From: Dendrophyllia cribrosa
Lineage: Eukaryota > Cnidaria > Anthozoa > Scleractinia > Dendrophylliidae
Assembly: GCA_024195265.1 (NCBI GenBank)
Contig: JAJLRJ010000013.1
Location: 3,801,575-3,865,574 of the forward strand
Length of the DNA stretch: 64,000 bases
Reading direction: 5' to 3'
Made by a program: the position numbers and the translations under genes. The first letter of the stretch is position 1. Each line of letters starts with the position of its first letter. Shown in pieces: positions 43,779 through 53,699 of the stretch. The notes beneath the pieces were generated by a model. It saw nothing but the letters and a program-made list of their open reading frames with translations, had not been told where the DNA came from and did no database searches.

Positions 43779-45120
43779 TTGTCATTATATTGCCTTCGCG
43801 TGAATATATCTCGAACCTTACACAATGACCACCCTTAGAATTATCGCGGTAATTTTTAGGCTATTGGGCCGAAAAGAATATGACAGTAACTTTTAGAATT
43901 AGTACAGCTTAGGGGTAAAACTCTATTTGAGCCACGCCAGTCAAACGAGATTCTGGTACCTTTTATGGTGTTTTTCGAAGATTTCTGACGAGCACCCCCG
44001 TCATTTTTATATGGAATCATCTCTCCCCCCGGGAAACATAATCCAAGCCTCTTGTCAGAGAGAGGCGTTTGTTGACTTTTACAACATCGAACTTCAACTG
44101 TAACAACGGTACTATAACGTTTAAGAAAAATCAAAAGAGGAATGAAAAAGTGGGAATAACAGGAGTGTATGTCAGTACAAACATTCTTACTACAGAGATA
44201 AAGGACATCAAGGAGCGCTATCCTTACTTTGGACTTGAAATAGAACAGGATGTGATTCGCAAACCTTTTTAATAAAGCAAGAACCCGATGAATAAACTTA
44301 CTGATTTCACTTGTAATTGTGCTCTTTTCATGCCTTTCTGAAAACGCAGTTTGCTATGGGGTAGATTCGCTGAATTTTTAGGGGGAGGGACGTTTATTAG
44401 ACACAGGGCGTTTGAAAAATATGAAATTTCATGGGGTGGTTAATTAGATATGGGGCGTTTATTAGAGAGTGGACGTTAATTAGGTCATTTACGGTATTTA
44501 TTATTTTCCACCAAGCTTTACAAGACTAAAAGAAGTACAGTGGCTGAACCCCGTTTATACCACCACCGACGGGATGGCAAACACGAACGGCAGAAAGTAC
44601 CACGTGATCACCATTTTTCCCGCCATTTTTTTGCGTTTGCCGTTATCAACGCGATAAAGATTATTTTCACGTTCGCAAACAACGCGAGTGTTTATTTTGA
44701 TATTTTTAATTGTTCTGTCGCATTAACAACTCTATTTTTAAGCCCTAGGTTCTTTTATCCTACGTTCTACGTAAAATAACTGTGACATATCAATTTACAC
44801 GCAAATAGAGCAAAAAGGTAAAAAGGAAGCCGTCCGAGGTAAACAAGACTTATAACGTCTCAAAATCTTACCAAACCACACTTTTTTATTAACCCTTACT
44901 TATTTTAGTTAATCATTTATACACGAAGTCGTTTTGTTGCATTTTATCTTCTCTAGCGAGTTTTCATGATGCTCACGCAGAAATTTGTACGCATTTCACG
45001 GCGGACCGCAAACGACAATTTGCCGTAGAACTCGATGCTTTTAAAATCTATCTAAGCCCTGCGCATGCTGTAATGTAGTCGCATTACGGGGTTGTGGTCT
45101 AAGTGACGGGAAGAGGTGAA
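43779..45120. other. Gene-free stretch with dispersed repeat fragments
   Basis: 43825-44030 shares words (TTAGAATTATCGCGGTA, TTTTAGGGTGTT-like, GAGCCAC) with 37205-37440. 44350-44510 is a diverged repeat of GGGGCGTTTATTAGA. An open frame at 44540-44779 is unsupported. Confidence 0.4.
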
Positions 45121-45300
45121 CTTACATACATACATACATACATACATCAGTACATACTTTATTTAACGTGGATATACACTTAGCTTGAGAGTTAGTTTGC
45201 AGGTATTTCACCTAATAACTAATTAAAACCTAACAACTAAACGACACTAATATCACAATACATCAGGTAAAACTATGGATTAATTACTAATTAAAACTAT
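45121..45300 (-). mobile_element. LINE 3' end, reverse orientation
   Basis: On the minus strand the sequence ends AAATAAAGTATGTACTGATG followed by an ATGT simple repeat (45121-45148), like the tail of the LINE fragment at 3192-3697. No coding part was recognised, so the 5' limit is a guess. Confidence 0.5.
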
Positions 45301-45980
45301 TTTTACAATATTACCGCCGCAGTCAAAATACTAATTAAAACCAATATACAAAACAGAACTTATGGTATGAATCCTTTGTTGAATCTATTTTCCACAAAAC
45401 ACTAGTGTAAATAAAACCAATTTAATAAGAAAGGAAATATTATTCACTTAATAAAATAAACCTGTTATGTGAGGTCAGGGAGAAGCTAAAAATCGGCGCG
45501 CGAACGAACGGGGACAACGAGGGGAGACTGGGAAGAGGCCTCGCCTTGTTCTCTTTCGTGCCCATTCCCCTCCGTCAGCACTCGCAACATTTTTCCCTCG
45601 CGCGCCGCCTATCCTTGTATTAGCGGGGTGGTCGAATTACAAGGTTTTCACACAAGGAAATGAAATAAATTTTAAGCTTTGGATAATAATAATAAAAAAA
45701 ATAAATAAAATGAGTTCTAAGAGGGGAAAAAAGAAAGAAAATGAACGAGGTTATGCTCAGACCGTGACAAAAATGACTGAAATATCGAGATCGTCGTAGG
45801 AAGGATTTTAAATATTAAAAAATAATATTAAATAATAATATTAAAAAACAGAACACTTTTAAAAAATAGAAGCGAGGAGGCATCAAGAAACCACCAGGCT
45901 TATAGTTTAAGTGCATTCTAGAGCTAAGTGAAACCGACGGAAAACAGATCTGATAAAGGTAAAGTCCCACAAAGCAGGAG
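45301..45980. other. Gene-free stretch
   Basis: 45480-45620 is a GC-rich segment with purine/pyrimidine symmetry (GGGGAGACTGGGAAGAGG, CTTGTTCTCTTTCG) resembling MITEs at 59765-59860. The rest is AT-rich. No gene. Confidence 0.4.
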
Positions 45981-45984
45981 CTAA

Positions 45985-46440
45985 GCCCAGTCCAGTTTTT
46001 GTAGCATAAAGCAACTAGGAGTACTGCTACTATCCCCTGGATGGGATGCTAGTCCATCGCAGGGTTACCCCCCAGCATTTCGTCGCCGGTATCCATTTAA
46101 ACACCCGGGCCGGGTTGTTCAAAGCACGATTAGGCTAACCCAGGATTAGCGTCTTAAACAACTCAACAGTTGAAAATTTTCCAAAGTGTTCTGCCCTTCA
46201 GTTTCGACTTTAACTTGTCTTCACTACTAGCTACAAATGACTTTTTGAAAACATTTTTAAACAGAGAAATGAAATCCTCGGTTAACTTTTAATCCAGGAT
46301 TAGCGTTAATCGGCTGTCGAACAATCGGGCCCTGGATGGAGAGAGACAATGTGGATTAAGGTTTGTTGTCTAAGGAAACAACTCGACAGCCGAGACCAGT
46401 CCTCGAAGCATCGACTTTCATGTGTGAAGTCCCATGCGTT
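45985..46440 (-). mobile_element. tRNA-derived SINE interrupted by a MITE
   Basis: Shares TGGGATGCTAGTCCATCGCA, GTCGCCGGTATCCATTTA and TGGAGAGAGACAATGTGGA with the SINEs at 48330-48590 and 60648-60845. The body is split at about 46115 by an inserted inverted-repeat element and resumes at about 46333. The tRNA-derived end is badly decayed. Confidence 0.7.
46115..46333. mobile_element. MITE inserted in a SINE
   Basis: GGGCCGGGTTGTTCAAAGCA...GGATTAGCG at the left and its diverged inverse (GCGTTAATCGGCTGTCGAAC...GGGCCC) at the right. The surrounding SINE allows the insertion to be recognised cleanly. Confidence 0.75.
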
Positions 46441-46845
46441 AAAAGAGACTGTTTAGATATCGCCATGCAGTGTCAACAACATTTCACCAGTGGATAAAGT
46501 TCATTGTTACTTGAATCAATTTTACCAGCTGCTATTTCTAATAAAATTACTTTGCTGTGGAATAGGCACCATTACTGACTCTGTAGATAAAGAAAATCGA
46601 AATAAGGGTATCATTGGAGTTGAATGAAAACGTAAATATGATTGAGCCTCATTCGCAGGAACCTCTTAAGACGCGAAGAACAAAACGAGTGAAAGGATAG
46701 GAGAGAGACTGGTGAAGAGGAGAAAAATACGACGGGCTAGGGAAGGGGCGGGAGGAAAGAAAGAAGTGAAATCTTGGCTAATCTCCCCAACCCCTCCTCT
46801 CCTGTCCCCAGACCTGGAGCTGCTTGCTGAGGACACTTGAGGTGC

Positions 46846-47141
46846 TGTTACACGAAGCAATCTTTTCTTGCGACTTGCAACGCAACTCTGACCGCGAGAG
46901 CATCCAGACAAGTTGCAGATTATGTAACACGCGTGCAACGTATATCGGAAGGCGGCGAAAGGTAGAGAAGTGTTTAACTTTTTCTGTAACTCGCAACGCA
47001 ATTTTTCGGTGCGAGACAAGTTACGAAAAGAAGTATCACCCGCGCATTTTCATCCGCAAATTGTCTCGCAAAGACCCTCGTCAGCGTGGCGTTTCAAGAC
47101 GTTGCAGGAAAACATTGCCTCGTGTAACAACGTAGACTGCA
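46846..47141. mobile_element. MITE (GTTACACGA ends)
   Basis: GTTACACGAAGCAATCTTTTC at the left is inverted as GAAAACATTGCCTCGTGTAAC at the right. The interior repeats TTGCAACGCAA-like words. Several overlapping open frames are by-products. Confidence 0.7.
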
Positions 47142-48329
47142 AAACAGACGTTTTTTCCGCTGGCTCGCTCGCAAAGGCGCGAGGCGCCGAAAACGTCTGA
47201 AGCGTGGATACTCGCGCGCGCCTCACACGCGCGTAAGGCGAGCGTCTCTCCCCAGTCCCACTCTTCATATTCACACTCGCTCCAGACCTTTCGTTCAAAG
47301 ACCGCGCGCATTCGTTTGAACAACGCAAAAAATACGGCTGTTTTGCAGTCAAAGTTACAACTGATAAAAGGATAATTTTTGTTAGCCATGAAAAACTACA
47401 AAAATATAAAATATCAGCAAGACCACAGCGACAAACCGTTGAGAGGTGCCGGATTAGCCCCTGAAGAAGGTTTGTTTTCAAACCGAAATATTGGGCAAAT
47501 TTGTTTGAATATATATATTTTGTTTTATTCTTTTGTTTACTCTTTCATCGCCTTGCCGTAAAGATCAGTTTGCCGTTTTCTGAAAAACTACAAACCCGTT
47601 AATGAGGAAGATCCAGGCGAGGGTCAATTTTTGCCTTTAGTTCAAGAGTGACAATGCTTCAAAATCTTTATTTTTGTATTTCAGTAAACTATGATATGGT
47701 TTTTTCCATTTTTTATAGACGCTCAGTCATTTTCGTGTAAATCAATTCTCCTTGTGAACCGTAGCTCCCGCTGATAACAATTACTTCGGAGTCATTCAAA
47801 AACTTTCTGTAATAAAATAATTAAACAAGACGGTTGAATAAGGCCTATTATACCAAACATATAAATTAATAAAATGTTATTACCTGTAGGGTCCGCAGTC
47901 TATTTGCGTCGCTTAGTGGCCTGGGTACCACTACTAGCATGTGACGACATTCTCTTTAAAGCTGAAGCGTCTACAAAAAAAACAAAAGAAACGTTTGTAA
48001 AGATTAGCTACAATCCAAGCTCACTTTTGAAAGAAAAGAAAATAAGAAAAGAAACTCGTTGTTAACGAAAGATTTAGCAGTGTTCACCCTTTTGGACTTA
48101 CAGAACATTTCGCCTCAGTTGAACTAAATTGAACTAAAGCTTTTTGGCATGGACATAATTGAAGCTAATCTAGCCCAACTTTTATCAGATATTTGAAACT
48201 CTTCTTGTTTCTCTTTTTCTTTCGTTTACTTGGATCGTTTTGTTGGATTTTTAGTAGTCTTTCTTTGTGTAGAAAAAGGTTTTCTTCTTACGCTAAGGAA
48301 ATGGAAGGTAAGGTCAGGTAACGAGCCAC
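47142..48329. other. Gene-free stretch
   Basis: CpG-rich 47150-47300, then AT-rich. Contains the structured motif at 47461-47513. No gene supported. Confidence 0.4.
47461..47513 (+). other. Structured motif CTGAAGA-stem-GAAATATT, copy 2
   Basis: CTGAAGA, hairpin GGTTTG/CAAACC, GAAA, then ATATT paired with AATAT at 47508-47512. The conserved single-stranded blocks equal those at 39323 while the hairpin sequence differs but still pairs. As there, stem I of a true hammerhead is missing. Confidence 0.35.
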
Positions 48330-48590
48330 AGGTAACCCACTCGGCCGGAGCTTAATCCGGTTTCCGTAGCATGAAGCAACTAGGAATATTGCTACTCCCC
48401 CTGGATGGGATGCTAGTCCATCGCAGGGTTACCCCCAGCATTTTGTCGCCGGTACCCATTTATGCACCTGGGTGGAGAGAGACAATGTGGAGTAAAGTTT
48501 CTTGTCTTAGAAAACAACAGGACGGCAGAGAACAGGCCTTGAACCACCGACTGTCAGATCTGAAGTCCAATGCGCTAACCACTACACCAC
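48330..48590 (-). mobile_element. tRNA-derived SINE
   Basis: Read on the minus strand, the head has an A box (GGTGTAGTGGTTAGCGC) and a B-box-like GGTTCAAGGCC. The body contains CCACATTGTCTCTCTCCACC and GCGATGGACTAGCATCCCAT. Related copies are at 45985-46440 and 60648-60845. The tRNA end runs straight into the minisatellite at 48580-49105. Confidence 0.85.
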
Positions 48591-49105
48591 CGCACAGGCT
48601 AACCACTACACCACCGCACAGGCTAACCACTACAACACCGTTCAGGCTAACCACTACACCACTCCACAGGCTAACCACTACACCACCGCACAGGCTAACC
48701 ACTACACCACCGCACAGGCTAACCACTACAACACCGTACAGGCTAACCACTACACCACTCCGCAGGCTAACCACTACACCACCGCACAGGCAACCACTAC
48801 AACACTGCATAGGCTAACCACTGCACCACTCCACAGGCTAACCACTACACCACTGCACAGGCTAAGCACTACACCACTGCACAAGCTAACCACTGCACCA
48901 CTCCGCAGGCTAACCACTACACCACCGCACAGGCAACCACTACACCACTGCATAGGCTAACCACTACACCACTGCACAGGCTAACCACTGCACCACTACA
49001 CAGGCTAACCACTACACCACTGCATAGGCTAACCACTACACCACTGCACAGGCTAATCACTACACCACCGCACAGGCTAACCACTATACTACTGCACATG
49101 CTTAC
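48580..49105. repeat. 24-bp minisatellite, about 22 copies, derived from the SINE tRNA head
   Basis: The unit is GGCTAACCACTACACCACCG plus CACA, with variants ACAACACCGTTCA, CCACTCCACA and CTGCATA. The first unit is continuous with the SINE. Units 1-4 and 5-8 repeat as a four-unit block, and units 8-10 recur as 14-16, showing higher-order amplification. On the minus strand each unit has an A-box-like TGGTGTAGTGGTTAGCC. Long open frames here come from the repeat and are not genes. Confidence 0.93.
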
Positions 49106-49123
49106 CACTAATTTGAACAAAAC

Positions 49124-49348
49124 TTAGCAATCGGTAGTTGAACCAAATATTCCTTCAAATTTCTCAAAGAAACGTTCTTTGTCTTTGAGGATGAAACTTA
49201 GTCCACATTGGTTCTGTCTTACCCATTTCTTTATTCTACTAATGTGCATTTGATACTTATCAAAATAATCATGTGACGTAAAAAATGATGACATCAAAAG
49301 TGGTACGATCTTAAGCTGTACTCTTCTCTGCTGTGTCGTGTGACCCAT
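49124..49348 (-). CDS. Possible terminal exon, unknown
   Basis: The open frame ends ...FFEKFEGIFGSTTDC and has a protein-like composition (FFTSHDYFDKYQMHISRIKK, then WVRQNQCGLSFILKD). It lies downstream of, and on the same strand as, the phosphorylase-domain gene and could be its last exon. However, the only acceptor giving the right phase has a poor, purine-rich context. Family not recognised. Confidence 0.3.
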   Translation of the reverse strand: MGHTTQQRRVQLKIVPLLMSSFFTSHDYFDKYQMHISRIKKWVRQNQCGLSFILKDKERFFEKFEGIFGSTTDC

Positions 49349-49424
49349 TGCATTTAGATGGTTTATTTAGCTCTGCGCTACGCTGCGAAGCCTCGACCGG
49401 AGGTTTAACCAGTCATGTAATGTA

Positions 49425-49605
49425 GTTCAAACTTTTAAGTCTGTCGACAAAATCTATGGTGTGACCATTCAAATGAAACCTCTTCAGCAGTACTTTTGCA
49501 TGGTACCATTTGTTCTAACTTTTGAGTCTGTTGATGAAATCCAATGGTGTGACCATTCAAATGAAACCTCTTCAGCAGTACTTTTGCATGGTGCTATTTG
49601 TTTTT
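49425..49605. repeat. Two-copy tandem duplication, 88-bp period
   Basis: ATGGTGTGACCATTCAAATG and about 45 further bases occur at 49456 and again at 49544. Non-coding, within the presumed 3' part or flank of the phosphorylase-domain gene. Confidence 0.85.
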
Positions 49606-49697
49606 CAATATTTAACAAAATAAATTTTGTGATTTTTCTTGAATTTTGATTTTTGGCAGTCTTACTGAGTTAAAAGGTTTAACACCGTTATACTTAC

Positions 49698-52428
49698 TTC
49701 CATAGTGAGGCCAGCCCCGGAAAACCTTGGGATCCTTTAGCATATGAGCAGTAACGGAAGCGGCCATTGTACTTGCAAATGGTCTCCAAAGATTTGTTTT
49801 AGACTTCTTGCCATCGGCGAAGTCCGAGACGCCTTTAATAACCACCCATTCAACGTCCAGATCATGTGCTGCTGCAAACAGACCTAAAAATGATGTTTTC
49901 AGATTTGATTGATTTTCTCGGTGAACATGTGACAAAAAGGGATAAACTGAAGGAGCTAGCCCGTGAAGTCATATACTCTTGGAAATACAAAACATCAGAC
50001 TGTACAATTATTAATAAGGATAGAGAGATGCATATGTTTGAAATACAGTTGGCACCTTAAGCTGTAATCGCCACCCGTCCCTTAACCCGCGTTCTGTACG
50101 CTCCAGCAAATGTACTGCTCGCGCGCTATCAGCGTAAGCGAGCCTCCATGAGCAACTACAGTTCTTGGGGTTCATTCATTTATTATTTTCTCCAAACCTT
50201 TGCAGATGATAATACTTAAATTAAGTCACATTATATTTAGGATGGAGAGGAGAGGGGCGCATCTAGATAAACTAATATTGTTCCCCATTAAGTTACATCA
50301 TGCCCAGTATAAACAAAAACTTGTAATTTTTTAGTAAAAAAGTAAAGGAAAACTTATAAAAAAGCTCGGTAAAATGTCAAAAGAGATGTTTCATTAGTAT
50401 TAAGCAAGGTACCAGCGTAAAAGCGCTTTTCTAAACATCTTTTTAGATTGTTTGCGGTTATTTAACTTGAGCCATAAACAAAATTTCTGTGCGGGGCTTG
50501 TACACTCCATTTGCTCAAAAATCAGGGACCAACCGGTGAACAAACCATACTGCCATGTTGCTCATTGAACAATGTAGATACTAAGAACACAATCAGTAAA
50601 ACAGAACCAGGATTTCTAAGTTAAACCCTTTTTGCTTAAGGTTTTGGATCCTGGGATCGAACAAAAATGAAACAAAAAAAGAGAGATGTATTGCAAATGC
50701 AACAAGCTCTTGTTCTGTGGTCCGTGTTAAAAAGAAAATTGAGAGTGCGCCGGGAAAATCCAAGCAAATTGCAGTTGGCGCCTAAAATCAAATTTGTGAA
50801 CTGATTGGCGTTATATTTATCTCAAATGAGCAGTTTTCTTGCACTGCAAACATCGTGTCATAGAAATGTTTCGTGGCGACATGAAGTATGCTCCATTCTA
50901 CTTATAGGTTAGCCAGGCATATATAAATTCGCGATTTTGTCATAACCCGTTATCCCACCGACACCTATCTCTGTCATTTTTCTTTTAAGCTGACATCTGT
51001 CCGTGGGAAGCCGTCTTTTTTACTCGTGGGTCAGCCGACGAAGTTGTAAATCCGGCTTTGAGTTTTCTTTTTTTTTCGTGTCACATTAGTGCAAATTTAT
51101 GCACGCATATTTTAGTTTATGTCGACGACTATTAATTATGGCTTTCAGCGATGAAATACATATCGCAAAATCTTCCCGTGAGTTGACTTCAGAAGCAAAA
51201 GAAACGCTTGATCGATCAAGCTGGCTGCCGTTTTGTAGCATAGAGCAAATTTAGCCACCCCACTTGCGAGTGCAGTGGTAGTTTCATTTGGGCATTACAC
51301 ACTGACTTTATATAGTCTGCCGTGAAATCAGTGTTAAACATTTTTTTTTATTCCATTAAATAAATAATAAAATAATAAAAACTTTATTTCTGTGTCAAGA
51401 AAAAATAGCAGTTACCCACTAAGTAAGGACACCTATCTAAACTATCTAAATAATTATACGAGCTAAATTATATAAATAAATTATAAGTAAGTAGGATTTT
51501 GTATAAAACTCTATTACATAAAATCTTATAAAATATCAATTCAAATGTAAAATATGTGTACAAACTAAGAATTAAGAATTACACAGGACACAACTTTTAC
51601 AATCGTACGTCATAAGGCTAGTTAGATCTCTCCATTTCAATCGGCTATTGCATCAGGGAATTTTGGTACGTGACTACACAATGACCAATCCAGTCATTAA
51701 ATTACGATTAATCCCTTACCTTCCCCCTCCATCTCAACAGCAATGGCCTCAGGGAATTTCTTGGTAAGTTGCGCACGTCGTTCTTCTTTATCTACAACCT
51801 CTGGGCCGCTCAGAAACACGCCACCAGTGTGCACCACCACCTCAAGTTGTTTCGGGTCTTTCAATGGTGCATCCCAGCCATGATCAGCGGTTTTTATGAG
51901 GCCTAAGAGATGCTTGGGAGGGGGAACAGCATAGTTACGGTCTTGATCACCACTCTCCGTTGTTTTGATGGAGGCATAGGTTCTCAACTTCGCTGAAACT
52001 ACCACATCTCCTAATTTGACTTTTTTGTCGTCCAGGCCACCACAGTAACCAACACATAATACAGCTTTGGGCTTCAAGACTTCAACAGCATTTTTTACAA
52101 CAACAATAGAACCTTGAGGACCCGAAGAACCCACATTGCATTGAATCACAGCAACTTTTAGCTTTTTCGCTTCATCTTCACCTCCATCTCTACGTTCATC
52201 TACGGCACCCATTTCTCCGAAGTAGACGTATTCGAGATTTGTGTGATGGCTGCTAAAGAATCCCGTATCCAGATGAGAAACACAACTTAAGAATTCACAA
52301 TCTTTTGCCGTCAGTAAAAGGATGTCGATTGGGAGGTGAACATCTTCCCAAGGTTTTGACTTTTTTAGATCCTTTTTCTTGAGCAAGATAACTTTAACCT
52401 CTGGTGGATCATTGTTGTTGTCTGCCAT
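49698..52428 (-). CDS. Nucleoside phosphorylase / MTA-SAH nucleosidase-like domain protein (at least two exons, 3' end unresolved)
   Basis: Exon 1 is 52428-51720, exon 2 is 49883-49698. The donor GAAG|GTAAGG and acceptor CATTTTTAG|GTC match in phase. The product has PNP/UDP-family landmarks: VGYCGGL (nucleobase/phosphate loop), LGDVVVS, VEMEGEG across the exon junction (the EMEG motif that contacts the ribose) and IKGVSDFADGKK with the catalytic-type Asp. In eukaryotes such domains often sit at the N-terminus of NLR-like or ankyrin proteins, where they act on nucleosides or ATP. Exon 2 ends at another good donor (GGAA|GTAAGTAT), so more exons follow; the possible one is 49124-49348. TTTCATAG at 52438-52445 on the minus strand may be an acceptor just before the ATG. 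Function is inferred from the fold only. Confidence 0.8.
49884..51719 (-). other. Intron of the phosphorylase-domain gene
   Basis: Flanked by a consensus donor and acceptor. The content is AT-rich; an open frame on the plus strand at 49866-50060 (DLIDFLGEHVTKRDKLKELA) is curious but unsupported. No repeat with clear ends. Confidence 0.6.
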
Positions 52429-52440
52429 ATTTAAAGGCTA

Positions 52441-52478
52441 TGAAATAAATAAATAAATAAATAAATAAATAGATAGAT
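52441..52478. repeat. AAAT/AGAT microsatellite
   Basis: About seven AAAT units followed by AGAT units, immediately upstream of the phosphorylase-domain gene's possible acceptor. Confidence 0.9.
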
Positions 52479-52609
52479 AAACTAGTAGTAATCATAGATC
52501 AAAAGAGTGCGTTCCCGCCTGCCTCCACGAGATTAAGAAGCGTTCTGTTAAATATATAAACACATAAAAATAGATAAATAAATAAATAAACATAACATAA
52601 CCGTAAATA

Positions 52610-52690
52610 ACAGCCAACAATAAAATTTAAGGCCATATAATATCCAACAATAAATTTTTAGGCCATATAATATCCAACAATCAACAATTA
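52610..52690. repeat. Short tandem duplication
   Basis: AGGCCATATAATATCCAACAATAAA occurs twice in succession with a period of about 35 bp. Non-coding. Confidence 0.75.
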
Positions 52691-52937
52691 TTGGATGAGG
52701 TTGAGCATGATAGCGATAATTATCAAGGCCAAAGTTTGTGTTATACATTGTAATACTTACTATAATTTCTAATAACAGTTTTATAAAACTAAATTTTATA
52801 TTTTATAATATAAAAGTTTTATAATATTATAATAAAACATAGAATACAACAGTTTTATAATATTAAATTTTCAGGCTTTATAGCACTCAACAGTAAAAAT
52901 ATCACGCCCATTGAAACACTAAAACCAGTAAACCCCA

Positions 52938-52974
52938 TCATAGTTAGTAGAGGGGTCCCCTCTACTAACTATGA
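52938..52974. repeat. Perfect 37-bp palindrome
   Basis: TCATAGTTAGTAGAGGGG and its exact inverse are separated by one base. Likely the shortest possible foldback element or its excision remnant. CATAGTTAGTAG is also found at 15306-15317. Confidence 0.85.
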
Positions 52975-52979
52975 CCCCA

Positions 52980-53699
52980 TCTAGGTCCTCTAAAACATTT
53001 GAACTTGCGTCCAGTGATAATTTCACACATTTACTGCCAGAGTTACTGCTGGACTTTCTCAAAGTCCGTTTTGTTTGAGTCTCGTCTCGACTTCGTCGCT
53101 CGCTTTCGCGACTTCGTCGCTCTTCTAATAAAAGTCGACTTGTGGGCTAGTCAATTTGCTGCTTTTACTTCGCAACGACAGAAACTATTCTCGCGTGACG
53201 TTCTCTGTCTAGTTTTATTTATACCGCGGGCGGGATATGATGAATACGGTACTCGGATAATTTGCCTCTGTGTAAATTACTAATAGGTTTTTAGACAAAC
53301 CATGCGGCTGGTCCATCAGATCGGTTAATAACTTCGCGTGTTCTACCCCCGGGGTTCTACCTCTGTAATGAACAATTTGTCCTTGAAATAATTTGTAAGA
53401 CGGGTGACCATTTATTTCTAGCAATCTATATATTGAGGCAAAGTCAAAGGAATGAAACAATCCGAGTCTACAATGACATCTGTCCACTCTAAACGCCAAA
53501 CGCGATCTTACCATCTACGAACGTTGAAAAGCGGTTTTATTTTAATTATAAAAGTGCTTTTGCCCGCCCTGTCGAATTACCTAACTAACTATTCATTAAC
53601 CGCACTGATCTTTCTGGTGCAAATGAATTTAATTTATACATATCCAGTCGACAAAATCCGCGCAGAGCGGAAGTTTTAAGCTTAAGTGTAAAAGAAATG
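52980..53699. other. Gene-free stretch
   Basis: CpG-containing around 53080-53200 (repeats of GACTTCGTCGCTC). The open frame on the minus strand at 53215-53514 has no recognisable content. Confidence 0.4.

Noticed and set aside
46666..47481. Overlapping open frames around 47 kb
   Set aside because: They follow a MITE and CpG-rich low-complexity sequence in several frames.
48371..49120. Long open frames and a CRISPR-like look of regular repeats
   Set aside because: It is a head-to-tail 24-bp minisatellite without spacers, grown from a SINE end.
49866..50060. Plus-strand exon with a helical product (DLIDFLGEHVTKRDKLKELA) after a TTTTCAG acceptor
   Set aside because: It overlaps the acceptor of the minus-strand phosphorylase gene, has no partner exons and no recognisable domain.
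53215..53514. 99-residue minus-strand open frame
   Set aside because: No recognisable motif, splice partner or polyadenylation signal.
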